A DNA stretch of 64,000 bases, taken from NCBI GenBank assembly GCA_036867785.1, contig CP145420.1, forward strand, positions 1,116,001 through 1,180,000, read 5' to 3'. Positions 1-8,670 of this stretch are shown here, in pieces (position 1 is the stretch's first letter; each line of letters opens with the position of its first letter). The position numbers and the translations under genes were made by a program. Under the pieces are notes generated by a model that saw only the letters and a program-made list of their open reading frames with translations, had not been told where the DNA came from and searched no databases. The stretch comes from Plasmodiophora brassicae (lineage: Eukaryota > Endomyxa: Phytomyxea > Phytomyxea > Plasmodiophorida).

Positions 1-224
1 AGGATGTGCGACGGTTGGTGCAGGTCGGTCAGGCGCTTCCAGAAGATGGAGAACATGGAGTTGTACGAGTACCGGTCGCGGGTGTCGTGCGAGATCCGCG
101 CCAGCAGGCGCTCGTCGGCCCCGACCGGGTCGTTCGACGTCGCGTCCCGCACGCGCACCTGCACGTCGTCGTAGTCGAGGGCGACCTCCTTCGCCGCCCG
201 CACCAACTTCTTCACCTGGTCCAT
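1..224 (-). CDS. ENTH-domain epsin-like protein, N-terminal part only
   Basis: The gene reads leftward from an ATG at 224 and runs off the window, leaving 74 codons. The peptide starts MDQVKKLVRAAKEVALDY and carries VRDATSNDP and FWKRLTD, which match the core helices of the ENTH domain, including the ATSNDP and WKRL signatures of epsins. Family knowledge: ENTH domains bind PtdIns(4,5)P2 and help bend membrane at clathrin-coated pits. The start is well placed because the ENTH domain normally begins within the first 20 residues. No intron is visible in this part. The neighbour on the other strand is an auxilin-like gene, also of the clathrin cycle. An ANTH/CALM protein is less likely because the motifs are of ENTH type. 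The C-terminal clathrin- and AP2-binding tail lies outside the window. Confidence 0.85.
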   Translation of the reverse strand, partial: MDQVKKLVRAAKEVALDYDDVQVRVRDATSNDPVGADERLLARISHDTRDRYSYNSMFSIFWKRLTDLHQPSHI

Positions 225-686
225 GGCGACCGGCGCCCCGATCCGTGAACGAACGTGGCAACGGTGCCCGCTGGTCGCGCAGCACTCTGACTCACACTCA
301 CTCACTCACTCACAACAGAGACAGACGAGAGAGAGAGAGGCACAGCGAGCGACCACCGCCGCCGCCGGGGGGGTCCCCGCCCCGCCCCGCCCCATTTTGC
401 CCAGCGGCCACCACTGGACCACTCGGCGCCGGGGCCCGGACTGACCAATGATTACCAGTCCCCACATGACGATCCTCTCTCGCAGGTGCCGACCCCACTC
501 CACAGGCCCCGCCTACTATATACAGCGTTGGACTTATCGACACACACACACTCGACCGCGGTGATTGTACAAGGAGACGGTTTGGTTACGTGTGCCAAGA
601 TTCGTCAGGGTCGCCCCGGGGCGTACCACCACCATGGTACGCCCACCTGGGTCGTGGGTGGGGTACCTGGGGCATTGCATCGCGGC
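225..686. promoter_or_regulatory. Divergent intergenic region between epsin and auxilin genes
   Basis: This region separates two divergent start codons. It contains an (ACTC)n/(GA)n microsatellite at about 292-340, a C/G homopolymer-rich stretch at 360-395 and a TATATA box at 517-522. The TATA box is about 170 bp upstream of the only in-frame ATG (687) of the rightward gene. A short out-of-frame ATG reading frame lies near 634 and could act as an upstream ORF. Shared regulation of the two genes is inference. Confidence 0.45.
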
Positions 687-2129
687 ATGTTGCCGCCGAT
701 AGCGTCGACGGGCGGCGAACCGACGCCGCACCATCACGCGCCGCCGCCGAGTCGGACGCAGCAGCGCCGCCAGGTCCACGATTGGCGGCGGCGGTACGCG
801 AAAGCGAAGCACAGGGCGGACACGATCCGCGCCAAGACCAGCCAGCATCGGCACGCGGACGCGGCCGCAGGGCGAATGCCATCGGCACGGCCGACCACGG
901 AGGACCTCCTGTTCGCCATACCGAGGCGGCACCGGATGGCATCCGATTCGGCCGCCCGTATCGAGCGCCTGCTGAGCAAGGCCGCCGAGCGACGCGCCAA
1001 CCAGTCGGCGGCATTCAGCACCACGCTGCAGGAGCGCCTGCACCGGCTCGATGCCGAGGCGCGGCGCGTCCAGACCGAGGCCGGTGAGCGCCACAGGCAA
1101 CGGCCCCGGGAGACGCCGCCCCGCAAGGTGCCGCCGATGGGCGAGAAACCGCCGACGCCCCCTCAGCAACAGCGTCCATCACCGCCGCCGCCGCCGCCGC
1201 CGCCACCACCACCCCCGGCACAACGCAAAGCGGAACAGCCCAAGGCGCCGGCGCCAGGGGACCCGACCAATCTGTCGAACGTCGAGCGGTTCTTCTACGA
1301 CGAAGAGGTCCGGAGGCGGGCGAAGGAGGAGCGCGATCGACGACGACAGACGCGGCAGGAACGATCCGGCGAGGACGCCATCCGCACGGCGAAGAAGGTC
1401 TGGGAGCGCATGCAGCGAGATGTCGAGGCGAAATGGGCATCGTACAAACCCGCGGTAACCCCAATGGTCCCTGTCGAGTGCCTCGTGTCGTCTGACGCTG
1501 ATTCCCCGGGACAGCAGCAGCAGCAGCAGCAGCAGCAGGGCCATGGGCGCCAGTCGCAGACGTACTCGTGCTCGGCGTCGGCGTCGGATAAATGGGCGAC
1601 GACGCCCGTTCGGGACCTGAAGGCGTTGCTGCGGGGCCTGGGCGTTCCCGACTCCACAATGCTCTGCATGGAGCGCGGCGAGATCATCGCGCTGCTCGAG
1701 AAGAAGAGCGCCGACCAAGCCGCCAAACAGGAACGTGCCGCGCGGCAGAGAGCAGAGGAGGAATGCAACGACCGGTTGCGATCCAAGGTAGTCTGAACCA
1801 GAACGCTGCGGTCCATGCAGCCTTGTCCTCAGTTGCAGGTGCAGATTGTATGCGAAGTGGACGAGTGGAGGAAGAACCGGACGCTGCGCTGGATGCTGAA
1901 CAGCCTGAACAGCGCCGCGCCGGGCCAGGCGCCGTACCTGCCGGCGAACGCATCGTTCGAGACGGTCTGCAAGGTGTACAAGCGGGCGCTGCTGAAGATC
2001 CACCCGGATAAACATATAGGGACGACGCTGGAGTCCTGGTACCGCGCCGAGGAGACCTTCAAGGCCGTCAACGAGTCGTTCAACCAGTACAAGGCCCTGC
2101 ACGAACTGCGCTCTTACATTAAATCATAA
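687..2129 (+). CDS. Auxilin/GAK-type J-domain protein (two exons)
   Basis: Exon 1 is 687-1787 and exon 2 is 1839-2129; the intron begins GTAGTC and ends TTGCAG (51 nt). Acceptors at 1832 and 1844 also keep the frame. The product is about 463 residues. The first two thirds are Arg/Pro/Gln rich, with a proline run (1179-1220) and a glutamine run (1513-1536), as in disordered clathrin-binding regions. A helical patch near VRDLKALLRGLGV follows. The C-terminus, with YKRALLKIHPDKH, WYRAEETFKAVNESF and the catalytic HPD, matches the J domain of auxilins, where it recruits Hsc70 to uncoat clathrin vesicles. 687 is chosen because it is the first in-frame ATG and lies downstream of the TATA box. A generic DnaJ is less likely because the J domain is C-terminal and lacks a G/F region. 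Confidence 0.75.
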
Positions 2130-2287
2130 CACGCCAAGGTGCAGACGCTTCCCGGGACGACGATGACGCCACCAGGTGTCTGTTCGTTTCGCGTGTTACC
2201 CAGTCTGACGTCGGTTATCGGGTTCGTGGGTCCGCGTCGACGCCACACAGCGCTGTCGGTCGGCCGGGCGGATTGGCGGTGCCGGTC

Positions 2288-2971
2288 ATGAACTATTCGG
2301 TCGCGGTCCCGGCCCTCGTTCCGCTAGCGCAGGCGGCAGGACAAGCGGTCGTCGTCGGTTCGGCTGCTGCTGGAGTCGCTGCGGGCGCTCCGATGGCTGC
2401 CCACGATATCCTGGACGCTGCCTCGGAGGTCGACGCCCGCAAGCGCCTCCGGCTGTCCCATCCCGGCCGGATCACAGCGGAAGAGTTCGTCGACGCCCCT
2501 GTTCGGGAGCACGCGATCGTCAGTCAGCAGGCGTCAAGCGTTTATCCTGCTGCAGGCGCCCCCGCCTGGTTCGCGCCCGCCATGGCGGCAGCGCTGGGCC
2601 CCGTCGTGAATCACATGAACCACATAAACGCCAGGCTGGACGGCGTCTGCGCCAGGCTGGACAACACGCGGATCAGGGCCCGGCATGCAAGCCGTGCTGG
2701 CCTCAACACGGTGTTGCTCCCCGTCCTGAAGGAGACGGCTGGCCATCCGGCCGGTCAGACACCCGCCGTGTTCTCTGCCGCAATCCCGGCCGGTGCTGCT
2801 GAATTCCCTGTCGGCGCGCCTCTTCCGGATGTGCCGTTCTTCCCTCGAGCTGGCCTGAGCTCGACGGCACTGAATGCTCTGCCGGGCGCGCATCTCGCGC
2901 GTTTGGAATGGTTCTACAACGTCGATCTCGGTAACCGTTGCTGTCTGATCTCGGTAACCGTTGCTGTCTGA
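2288..2971 (+). CDS. Unrecognised protein, left arm of the inverted repeat
   Basis: An ATG at 2288 starts a 227-residue reading frame. It begins with an Ala/Gly/Pro-rich hydrophobic segment (VAVPALVPLAQAAGQAVVVG), then a DARKRLRLSHPGRI basic patch, a short heptad-like stretch (VVNHMNHINARLDGVCARLD) and a C-terminal FPRAGLSSTALNAL...LEWFYNVDL segment. The C-terminal pattern is reminiscent of small proteins common in protist and fungal genomes, but I do not recognise a named family. The frame stops at the repeat axis, so the original C-terminus may be missing. Codon usage is GC-rich like the neighbouring genes. No function is assigned. Confidence 0.4.
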   Translation: MNYSVAVPALVPLAQAAGQAVVVGSAAAGVAAGAPMAAHDILDAASEVDARKRLRLSHPGRITAEEFVDAPVREHAIVSQQASSVYPAAGAPAWFAPAMAAALGPVVNHMNHINARLDGVCARLDNTRIRARHASRAGLNTVLLPVLKETAGHPAGQTPAVFSAAIPAGAAEFPVGAPLPDVPFFPRAGLSSTALNALPGAHLARLEWFYNVDLGNRCCLISVTVAV

Positions 2972-3611
2972 TCAGACAGCAACGGTTACCGAGATCGACG
3001 TTGTAGAACCATTCCAAACGCGCGAGATGCGCGCCCGGCAGAGCATTCAGTGCCGTCGAGCTCAGGCCAGCTCGAGGGAAGAACGGCACATCCGGAAGAG
3101 GCGCGCCGACAGGGAATTCAGCAGCACCGGCCGGGATTGCGGCAGAGAACATGGCGGGTGTCTGACCGGCCGGATGGCCAGCCGTCTCCTTCAGGACGGG
3201 GAGCAACACCGTGTTGAGGCCAGCACGGCTTGCATGCCGGGCCCTGATCCGCGTGTTGTCCAGCCTGGCGCTTATGTGGTTCATGTGATTCACGACGGGG
3301 CCCAGCGCTGCCGCCATGGCGGGCGCGAACCAGGCGGGGGCGCCTGCAGCAGGATAAACGCTTGACGCCTGCTGACTGACGATCGCGTGCTCCCGAACAT
3401 GGGCGTCGACGAACTCTTCCGCTGTGATCCGGCCGGGGTGGGACAGCCGGAGGCGCTTGCGGGCGTCGACCTCCGAGGCAGCGTCCAGGATGTCCTGGGC
3501 AGCCATCGGAGCGCCCGCAGCGACTCCAGCAGCAGCCGAACCGGCGACGACCGCTTGTCCTGCCGCCTGCGCCAGCGGAACGAGGGCCGGGACCGCGATC
3601 GAGTAGCTCAT
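2703..3611 (-). CDS. Unrecognised protein, right arm copy, reads through the repeat axis
   Basis: This is the mirror copy of the gene at 2288-2971. It starts at the ATG at 3611 (MSYSIAVPALVPLAQ...), and an in-frame ATG at 3704 is also possible. It shares nearly all residues with the left copy but lacks the duplicated seven residues. It does not stop at the axis and continues for about 90 codons into the antisense of the left arm, so its C-terminus is a chimera with no expected homologues. The readthrough tail is a by-product of the inversion, not evidence of function. Confidence 0.35.
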   Translation of the reverse strand: MSYSIAVPALVPLAQAAGQAVVAGSAAAGVAAGAPMAAQDILDAASEVDARKRLRLSHPGRITAEEFVDAHVREHAIVSQQASSVYPAAGAPAWFAPAMAAALGPVVNHMNHISARLDNTRIRARHASRAGLNTVLLPVLKETAGHPAGQTPAMFSAAIPAGAAEFPVGAPLPDVPFFPRAGLSSTALNALPGAHLARLEWFYNVDLGNRCCLIRQQRLPRSDSNGYRDRRCRTIPNARDARPAEHSVPSSSGQLEGRTAHPEEARRQGIQQHRPGLRQRTRRVSDRPDGQPSPSGRGATPC

Positions 3612-3655
3612 GCCCGGAACCGACAATCCGACCGACGACCGACAGCGCTGCGCGA

Positions 3656-4052
3656 CGGGTTTAGATCTGTTGACCGCACTCGGCACTCCTTTTGGCGTTT
3701 CCATTCATGAAGAGCAGTACAGCAAGGCGTCTGGGGCACGTCCTGACACTCGCTTCTTGCTAGTTGCTGACGTTCTGCTGTCTCGTCTCGAAGCACCCCG
3801 ATTGACTGATCAGCGCCACAACGTCGACCTGGCCCGTCGCCGTCCTCGTCCTGTGCTGTGCGCCATGGTCAATATGGTCAGCCCATACCTGAATACAGAC
3901 GTCCGGCTGTCCGATGCAGACCGGACCGCCCACCGCCCGTCCCCATTGGCAACGCGTACTGATTTACACTGTCGCCAATAGAAATAGCAATCTGTGGAGG
4001 GCTGGCCCCGCTTCCGTCCGGATCGCGGGGACGTCGGCCGTACGGCCACGTC
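3656..4052. other. Intergenic, no feature seen
   Basis: About 400 bp between the inverted repeat and the decayed GT90 gene. Short ORFs on both strands lack recognisable motifs. No repeat shared with the transposon region was found by eye. Confidence 0.5.
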
Positions 4053-4781
4053 ATGTCGACCAGGCGACGTCGTGCTGTCGCGGTGCTCGTCGCGATTTCC
4101 ACATGGACGGCCATCGTCACCGTCCTGTTCCTCGTACTGGCGGTACGGCCGGAACGGTCCGTCTGGGACGTCGGACCCGGACTGGCTCCTGTTCTCCTGG
4201 TCGTACCGGCAAGGGTACTGTCGGGACCCGCCGCCTTTGCTGCAGCAATGGGTGCGCTACGCCGTCGACAATCGGTGTGACCTGTATGGTGAGGAGGTAC
4301 GGCTCCAACGGAACCGTTGTCCATGGCGCCCCGTTCGACATCGGCTTCAAGGCTGACGGTATCGGCCAATGCGACAGCGAGCAAGCGTGCGAAATCACCC
4401 GGGCCGAGTACCCAACCCGGGACACAAAGCCATTCGTATGGTTCGCTGGCTACCAGTACTACGTCGTCGACGTCGACGGCAACGCGTTCTCCATGCGTTT
4501 CCCGCAGCTGAAGCGGATCGGGGCCGTCGTCCTGAAGGCGGGCAGCTTTAAGCAATGGTTCTCGGATCGCGTCCGGCCCTGGGTGCATCACATCCCGATG
4601 AACGCATCCTTGGACGAACCTACCCGATCGCGTAGCCTGGGCCGTCGCGCACCCTGAAGAACCGCAACGGATCAGCGCCCGCGCCGCCGATCTGGCCAAC
4701 ACTCACGTGCGCGACGCCGATGCACGATGTTACCTATTCCGTCTGCTTGTCGAGTACGCGTCGCTGTTCGATGGCACGTAG
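4053..4781 (+). pseudogene. GT90 (CAP10/POGLUT-type) glycosyltransferase remnant with frame breaks
   Basis: An ATG at 4053 begins a type II membrane-anchor sequence (MSTRRRRAVAVLVAIS followed by a hydrophobic stretch). Similarity then moves through the frames: a middle piece (DPDWLLFSWSYRQGYC) in the next frame, then VWFAGYQYYVVDVDGNAFS, QWFSDRVRPWVHHIPM and finally LPDRVAWAVAHPEEPQ ending at the TAG at 4779-4781. These last motifs match the C-terminal half of the GT90 family, which transfers glucose or xylose to proteins or glycans in the secretory pathway. The last shift, at about 4,619, is one base and has no intron signals. Only about 240 residues are present against the usual 400-500, so part of the catalytic domain is missing. 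A sequencing error could explain one break but not the deletion. Confidence 0.6.
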
Positions 4782-5083
4782 GTAAACCAGAATGGTCTGC
4801 GCAGACCAGACGGCAATCGCGCTCGACGCGTGCGTTGTTGCGTACGTAGTAGCGTCGCCCTTGGCAGGCGGAGGCCGTTCTGTTGGGCGGTGCCGCCGCG
4901 GCAGTTGCCAGTCGCAATGGAGTAGTTGTCGATGCAGTTCATCATGATGGCGGGCCCAGGCTGCTGCTGGGCGGGTTTTGATGTCGGTTTTTTGGGGCTG
5001 TCAGCGGGCGACAGTCAAAGGACGGGTTCGGGTTGACGACCAGTGATCCGTCTGTGCCCCGGGGGGACGGGGTCAACCACGCC
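4782..5083. other. Intergenic, no feature seen
   Basis: About 300 bp between the GT90 remnant and the Tim17-like gene. A T-rich run (4,988-4,993) and a purine-rich patch precede the next ATG. No convincing motif was found. Confidence 0.4.
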
Positions 5084-5569
5084 ATGGGTCACGACGGTGC
5101 GCATGATGACGGGTACGTCAAGCCACTGCCGATGGTGGCGCTGGGGGCGGGCATCGGTGCCTGCTGGGGCGTGTACAAGGCCATGTGGGGCGACCTGCCC
5201 ATCGGGCGTCCGGGGCGCAACGAACCGTTCCTGAAGAACACGCTCGGGCAGATCGGGCGTAGCATGGGGCTGATGGCCGCCGTCGGCGCCGCATACACCG
5301 TGACGAAGAACTCGCTGGTGTCGATGCGCGGCAAGGACGATGTCTGGAACAAGGTGGGCGCATGCGCGTCGACCGGCGCCGTCATCGGCGTCTACAAGAA
5401 CAGCGTGCGGGTCGCGTTCGGCTGCGGGATCTTCCTCGGCATCGTCGTCCCAAGTGTGGCGGCGCTGACCCGCGTCAGCTTCTTCGAGGACCAGGAACGA
5501 CGCAACTACAAACTGGACCCGTTCGGGCAGGCGCGCCTGATCAAGGCGCAGGAGCAGCAGTGTGAATGA
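5084..5569 (+). CDS. Tim17/Tim22/NDUFA11-like small membrane protein
   Basis: Single-exon gene of 161 residues from the ATG at 5084 (MGHDGAHDDGYVKPLPM). Four hydrophobic, Gly/Ala-rich segments are visible (around VALGAGIGACWGVY, GLMAAVGAAYTVTKN, GACASTGAVIGVYKNS and FGCGIFLGIVVPSVAAL), with the charged RGKDDVWNKVG loop between the second and third. This layout and length fit the Tim17/22/23 superfamily. The RGK-D-VWN loop resembles NDUFA11 (B14.7), a membrane subunit of mitochondrial complex I; a Tim22-type translocase subunit is the alternative. The reading frame is open upstream to 5033 but has no ATG there. It converges with the transporter gene, leaving 154 bp between the two stop codons. 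Confidence 0.6.
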   Translation: MGHDGAHDDGYVKPLPMVALGAGIGACWGVYKAMWGDLPIGRPGRNEPFLKNTLGQIGRSMGLMAAVGAAYTVTKNSLVSMRGKDDVWNKVGACASTGAVIGVYKNSVRVAFGCGIFLGIVVPSVAALTRVSFFEDQERRNYKLDPFGQARLIKAQEQQCE

Positions 5570-5723
5570 GGCCAGCGCAATGCATACAAGCGCCCAAGTG
5601 CTGGCCAGGTGGGTGTCCTGCTGCGTGTGACCGACCACGCGCGAGGTATAGGTGCAACGATGGTCCAACGCGTTCGGCACTGATGGTTTCGTACGCGAGG
5701 TGGTGGTGGCGCGCCCACGACGT

Positions 5724-7764
5724 TTACCCTTCGATATTAACGTGCACGATAGGGAGCTGTCCGGCCTTGCCCTGGTGCAGAGAGCTGACCCATGCGTTCC
5801 ACTGCTTGTCCTCCTCGGCTTTCGGCACGATCCTAGGCCAGGCGTTGCTGTAGAAGCGCACGAGGCGCCCACCGGGGATGCGCAGGCGCAGGACCTCGTT
5901 CGGGTCGTACGGCAGTTTCCGGTCGCGAATGTTGGTCAGGATGACGGCGGACACGATCAGCGATAGGACAATGACGGCGAGGATCCATCGGAAGTTCGCA
6001 TCGTAGACGTGGAGCGATTTCACGCCGAGTCGGGCGCTCTCCGCGTCGAATACGGCCGCGAAGGTCAGGCCGCCGATGACGCCCGCGGTCGCCCATGCGG
6101 TCAGTACCATCCTGTGTCCCGCCAACCACTCGTCAGCACGTCGTGGCAATGCTGCCCCATCGGGTACGTACCCGTGTGTGGCCCCCGTGTTCTGGGCGCT
6201 GAACTGGTCGGCCAGGAGCGCAGGTATCGTACCGAACCCGCCGCCGTACCTATTGCCAGTGTCGGCACACGTACGCGGGGCGGCGTGAACGCCCACGACC
6301 GACAACTTACATGAAGGCGACGCCAAAGACGCAGGTCAGGAATGCCGCGTAGTACTGATTGCTGATCGTGATGGGCAGGATGCCGACGAAGATCGCCTGC
6401 GACGCCAGCATGACGATGAACATTGTCTTGCGCCCGACACGATCGGAGATGGTCGAGACGATCAGACGGCCGCCTAGATTGCACCCGCCGAGGATCGCGT
6501 TCACGGTGACGGCCTCGTCGGCGCTTCGACCGAACTGAGCGGTCGCAATCGTCTGGATCTTTGAGATCACCAGCAGGCCTTGTGCCAGGCGATTAGCACT
6601 GGGTCAGGTCGGGCACGCGCGAGTGCGCACCTGCGATGATGTTGCCCAGGAACATGAGCTCAATGAGGAGGAATTCCCTGGAGAAGAGCGCTTCGGAGAG
6701 CGTCATCGTCCAATGCCCCGACGGCTGCGTTTGCTGCCGCGCTGGATCGTCGGTTGCTGCCGAGTTGCGCTCGATGGCTATGACCTGCAGGTTGGGCTTG
6801 CGTTCGAGCTCTTCGGCGCCCTTAATGGACTGGACGCCGACGCCGTCGACGGTGTACCCGGGCGGTGGGATTCGAAGCGTGACGCCGCTGACGACCATGA
6901 TCGTGAAGTAGGCGACGCCCAGCGTCACAAACACCATCGGTAGCGGCAGCACTCTGATCAGCGCCTTCTGCACATCTACGCACAGACGGATCAGATTAAC
7001 GGGCGTCTCTTGGCGTCATCGCCTACAGGATGCGACGATGGATCCGCCCCCGAACCCGCATACTGAAGCAAGGGCGTCGAACCGTTACATCACAGGAACG
7101 CGATTGGCAATCGGCAAACAAGGCGACCACGTACCTGCGAACCCGGCAGCGATGCCTCGACAGTCGGGGAACCACTTCTGCAGTGGCGATACGGGAGAGA
7201 TGTACCCGATGCCGAGCCCCATGCCGCCGACGACACCGTAGCTGATGTAGATGACGGCGATGGATTTCAGGTACACGCCCAGTGCCGTGCCGAGGTTGCC
7301 CAGCGTGAAGAGCGTCGCGCCCAGCAGGACGCCCTTCAGCGGGCCGTTTCTTTCGAGCCATGGACCCAGGATGGCCGCAGTCAGGCCAAGGAACGCCACC
7401 GCAATGTAGAACGTCACTGGAGCGATGTTCAGGTCCACGAGCGTGCCGTTGACGATCGGCGGGTCGTACAGGTATCTCTCGATCGCCGTGTTGAACCCAC
7501 TCCAGGCGTACAGTGACCCGATGCACATCTGATCACGGTCGGTGTGTTCACATGCGGGCGCGTCTGCTAAACGGTAGTGGGGGGACGGCGCGGCAGGCGT
7601 ACCTGGATGAGGAAGGCGGCGGGGAACAGGACGTACCGGCTGAACGGTACGACGGGGACGCCGGGTATCAGCCAGCGCTCCCGCTCGATCTGCCGCTGGC
7701 TACGCTCCATGCCGTGTGTCGTCCAGTGGGCCACGATCGCCTCCTTCACCCTCGCTGCCATCAT
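5724..7764 (-). CDS. Major facilitator transporter, oxalate/formate antiporter-like (seven exons)
   Basis: Exons on the minus strand: 7764-7603, 7528-7135, 7062-7027, 6975-6631, 6578-6311, 6249-6172 and 6111-5724. All six introns (51-74 nt) are GT...AG and every junction keeps the frame. The protein is about 556 residues. N-terminal FLIQ joins MCIGSLYAWSGFN, the OxlT-like first-helix motif; GFGGGSIVAS, DRVGRKTMF (MFS loop motif DRxGRR/K), YGGGFGTIPALL and HGMVLTAW follow in family order. A long polar loop (about 80 residues, exon 4) lies in the middle. Family members exchange small carboxylates such as oxalate, formate or pyruvate; the substrate here is not predictable. The 36-nt exon 3 is needed to complete the helix, which supports the splice model. 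The start is the first of two adjacent ATGs. Confidence 0.85.
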
Positions 7765-8006
7765 GTGTTCAGCTGCGGGGGGTGCCAGCTGTCTCCCAAC
7801 GAGACAGAATGTTGTTATGTGACGAGGTGCCCTGTGCGACGTTCTCACCGAGGGGGATGCGGGTCCGATTCGGAGATATTTGTGGTGACTGGTGGGTGGC
7901 CCTTCTCTGGGGGCGCTGGTGGGGCCTGGAGGCGCGCCCCGCCCCCCATCGGCGCTACCCTACTTACTGCCTCTCTGGCGTCATCCGCAATCGCGCGCCT
8001 CTGTGT
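7765..8006. other. Intergenic, probable transporter promoter side
   Basis: About 240 bp upstream of the leftward transporter gene, with a G-rich stretch (about 7,880-7,945). No TATA box or repeat was identified. Confidence 0.3.
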
Positions 8007-8621
8007 TTACAACATGACACAGCAGGCAGTGTTCGTGGGCCGACGGCGCCGATCGCCAGCGTCGACGACGTCGTTCGCCCCAGCCTCTGGTTGCATACGG
8101 AGCGTGACCTTGTACCTCGGGATGGCCTGGAACGGGTCCTCGATCCGGATGGCGGCGCCCGGTTCGCTACCCAGGTCGTCGTCCGCGTGACGTCGTCCAG
8201 ACAGGACTTCGCATAGCAGGACGGCGGCAGCGTGCTGCCGACCAGCGATGTCGCCGATTCGTCCTGCGAAATGCCCGGCGGCAACGGGGAACCCTCGTGC
8301 GAGATCGAACTCGGGTCCGTTCCAGAACAGCAGGCGTGGCGTGCAGGACGATGACCCGTCATCACCATATTGGCTGTACGTGGCGACTAGCTGGGCGGCC
8401 CTGCTCAGGTACTTGCGCTCCAGGTCGGCCGACACGATCGCCTCGATCGATGCCACGCTGACGTCTGTGCCGGGGCAGACGCCACAAACGACATCCCTGA
8501 CGACGCGAACCTCTCGGTCGGATGCCAACGTGGCCCTGGGCGATACCGGATCCGTCACATGGTCGCAAGCGGACGCCAGCAGCTGCTGGGCGGTGGTCCC
8601 AGTGCAGGTCGACGGGTCCAA
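8007..8621 (-). CDS. Unidentified ORF downstream of kinesin
   Basis: A 204-codon frame is open here but has no ATG at its 5' end: the first codon shown is TTG, and the frame is open a few codons further up to the kinesin stop. The first half (STCTGTTAQQLLASACDHV, VRDVVCGVCPGTDVSVASIE, LERKYLSRAAQLVATYSQY) looks like real protein with several cysteines. The second half has a competing frame with similar composition, which suggests an intron or a frameshift near 8,300. No family was recognised. A secreted cysteine-containing protein is possible but not shown. Start, splice sites and coding status are uncertain. Confidence 0.25.
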   Translation of the reverse strand: MDPSTCTGTTAQQLLASACDHVTDPVSPRATLASDREVRVVRDVVCGVCPGTDVSVASIEAIVSADLERKYLSRAAQLVATYSQYGDDGSSSCTPRLLFWNGPEFDLARGFPVAAGHFAGRIGDIAGRQHAAAVLLCEVLSGRRHADDDLGSEPGAAIRIEDPFQAIPRYKVTLRMQPEAGANDVVDAGDRRRRPTNTACCVML

Positions 8622-8670
8622 CAGGGCATGCCGGACGGCGAAACTGGCAGCAACCGCCGATGGTTGACAA

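Larger units (their letters stand above)
2247..3655. repeat. Large inverted repeat (about 0.7-kb arms, almost no spacer)
   Basis: Left arm about 2,247-2,971 and right arm about 2,972-3,655 are reverse complements, meeting at a TGATCA-centred palindrome (axis between 2,971 and 2,972). The arms are not identical: several substitutions are present, the left arm carries an extra 21 bp that duplicates an ARLDGVC segment, and a 23-bp unit starting GATCTCGG is tandemly doubled at 2,924-2,969 beside the axis. The divergence argues for a real inverted duplication and against a recent strand-switch artefact. Confidence 0.85.

Noticed and set aside
534-1169. Long minus-strand ORF antisense to the auxilin-like gene
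   Set aside because: It mirrors the Arg/Pro-rich GC codons of the plus-strand gene, has no motif, and conflicts with the J-domain gene.
1179-2102. 307-codon minus-strand ORF across the auxilin J domain
   Set aside because: The plus strand encodes a clear HPD J domain here; the antisense frame is a GC-rich shadow.
2703-3611. C-terminal 90 codons of the right-arm ORF as a real domain
   Set aside because: They are antisense of the left arm, a product of reading through the inversion axis.
2247-3655. Inverted repeat as a simple library or assembly artefact
   Set aside because: The arms differ by substitutions and a 21-bp indel, which a strand-switch artefact would not produce, though long-read confirmation is still needed.
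3878-4702. 274-codon minus-strand ORF opposite the GT90 remnant
   Set aside because: Plus-strand motifs fit GT90 in order; the antisense frame has none.
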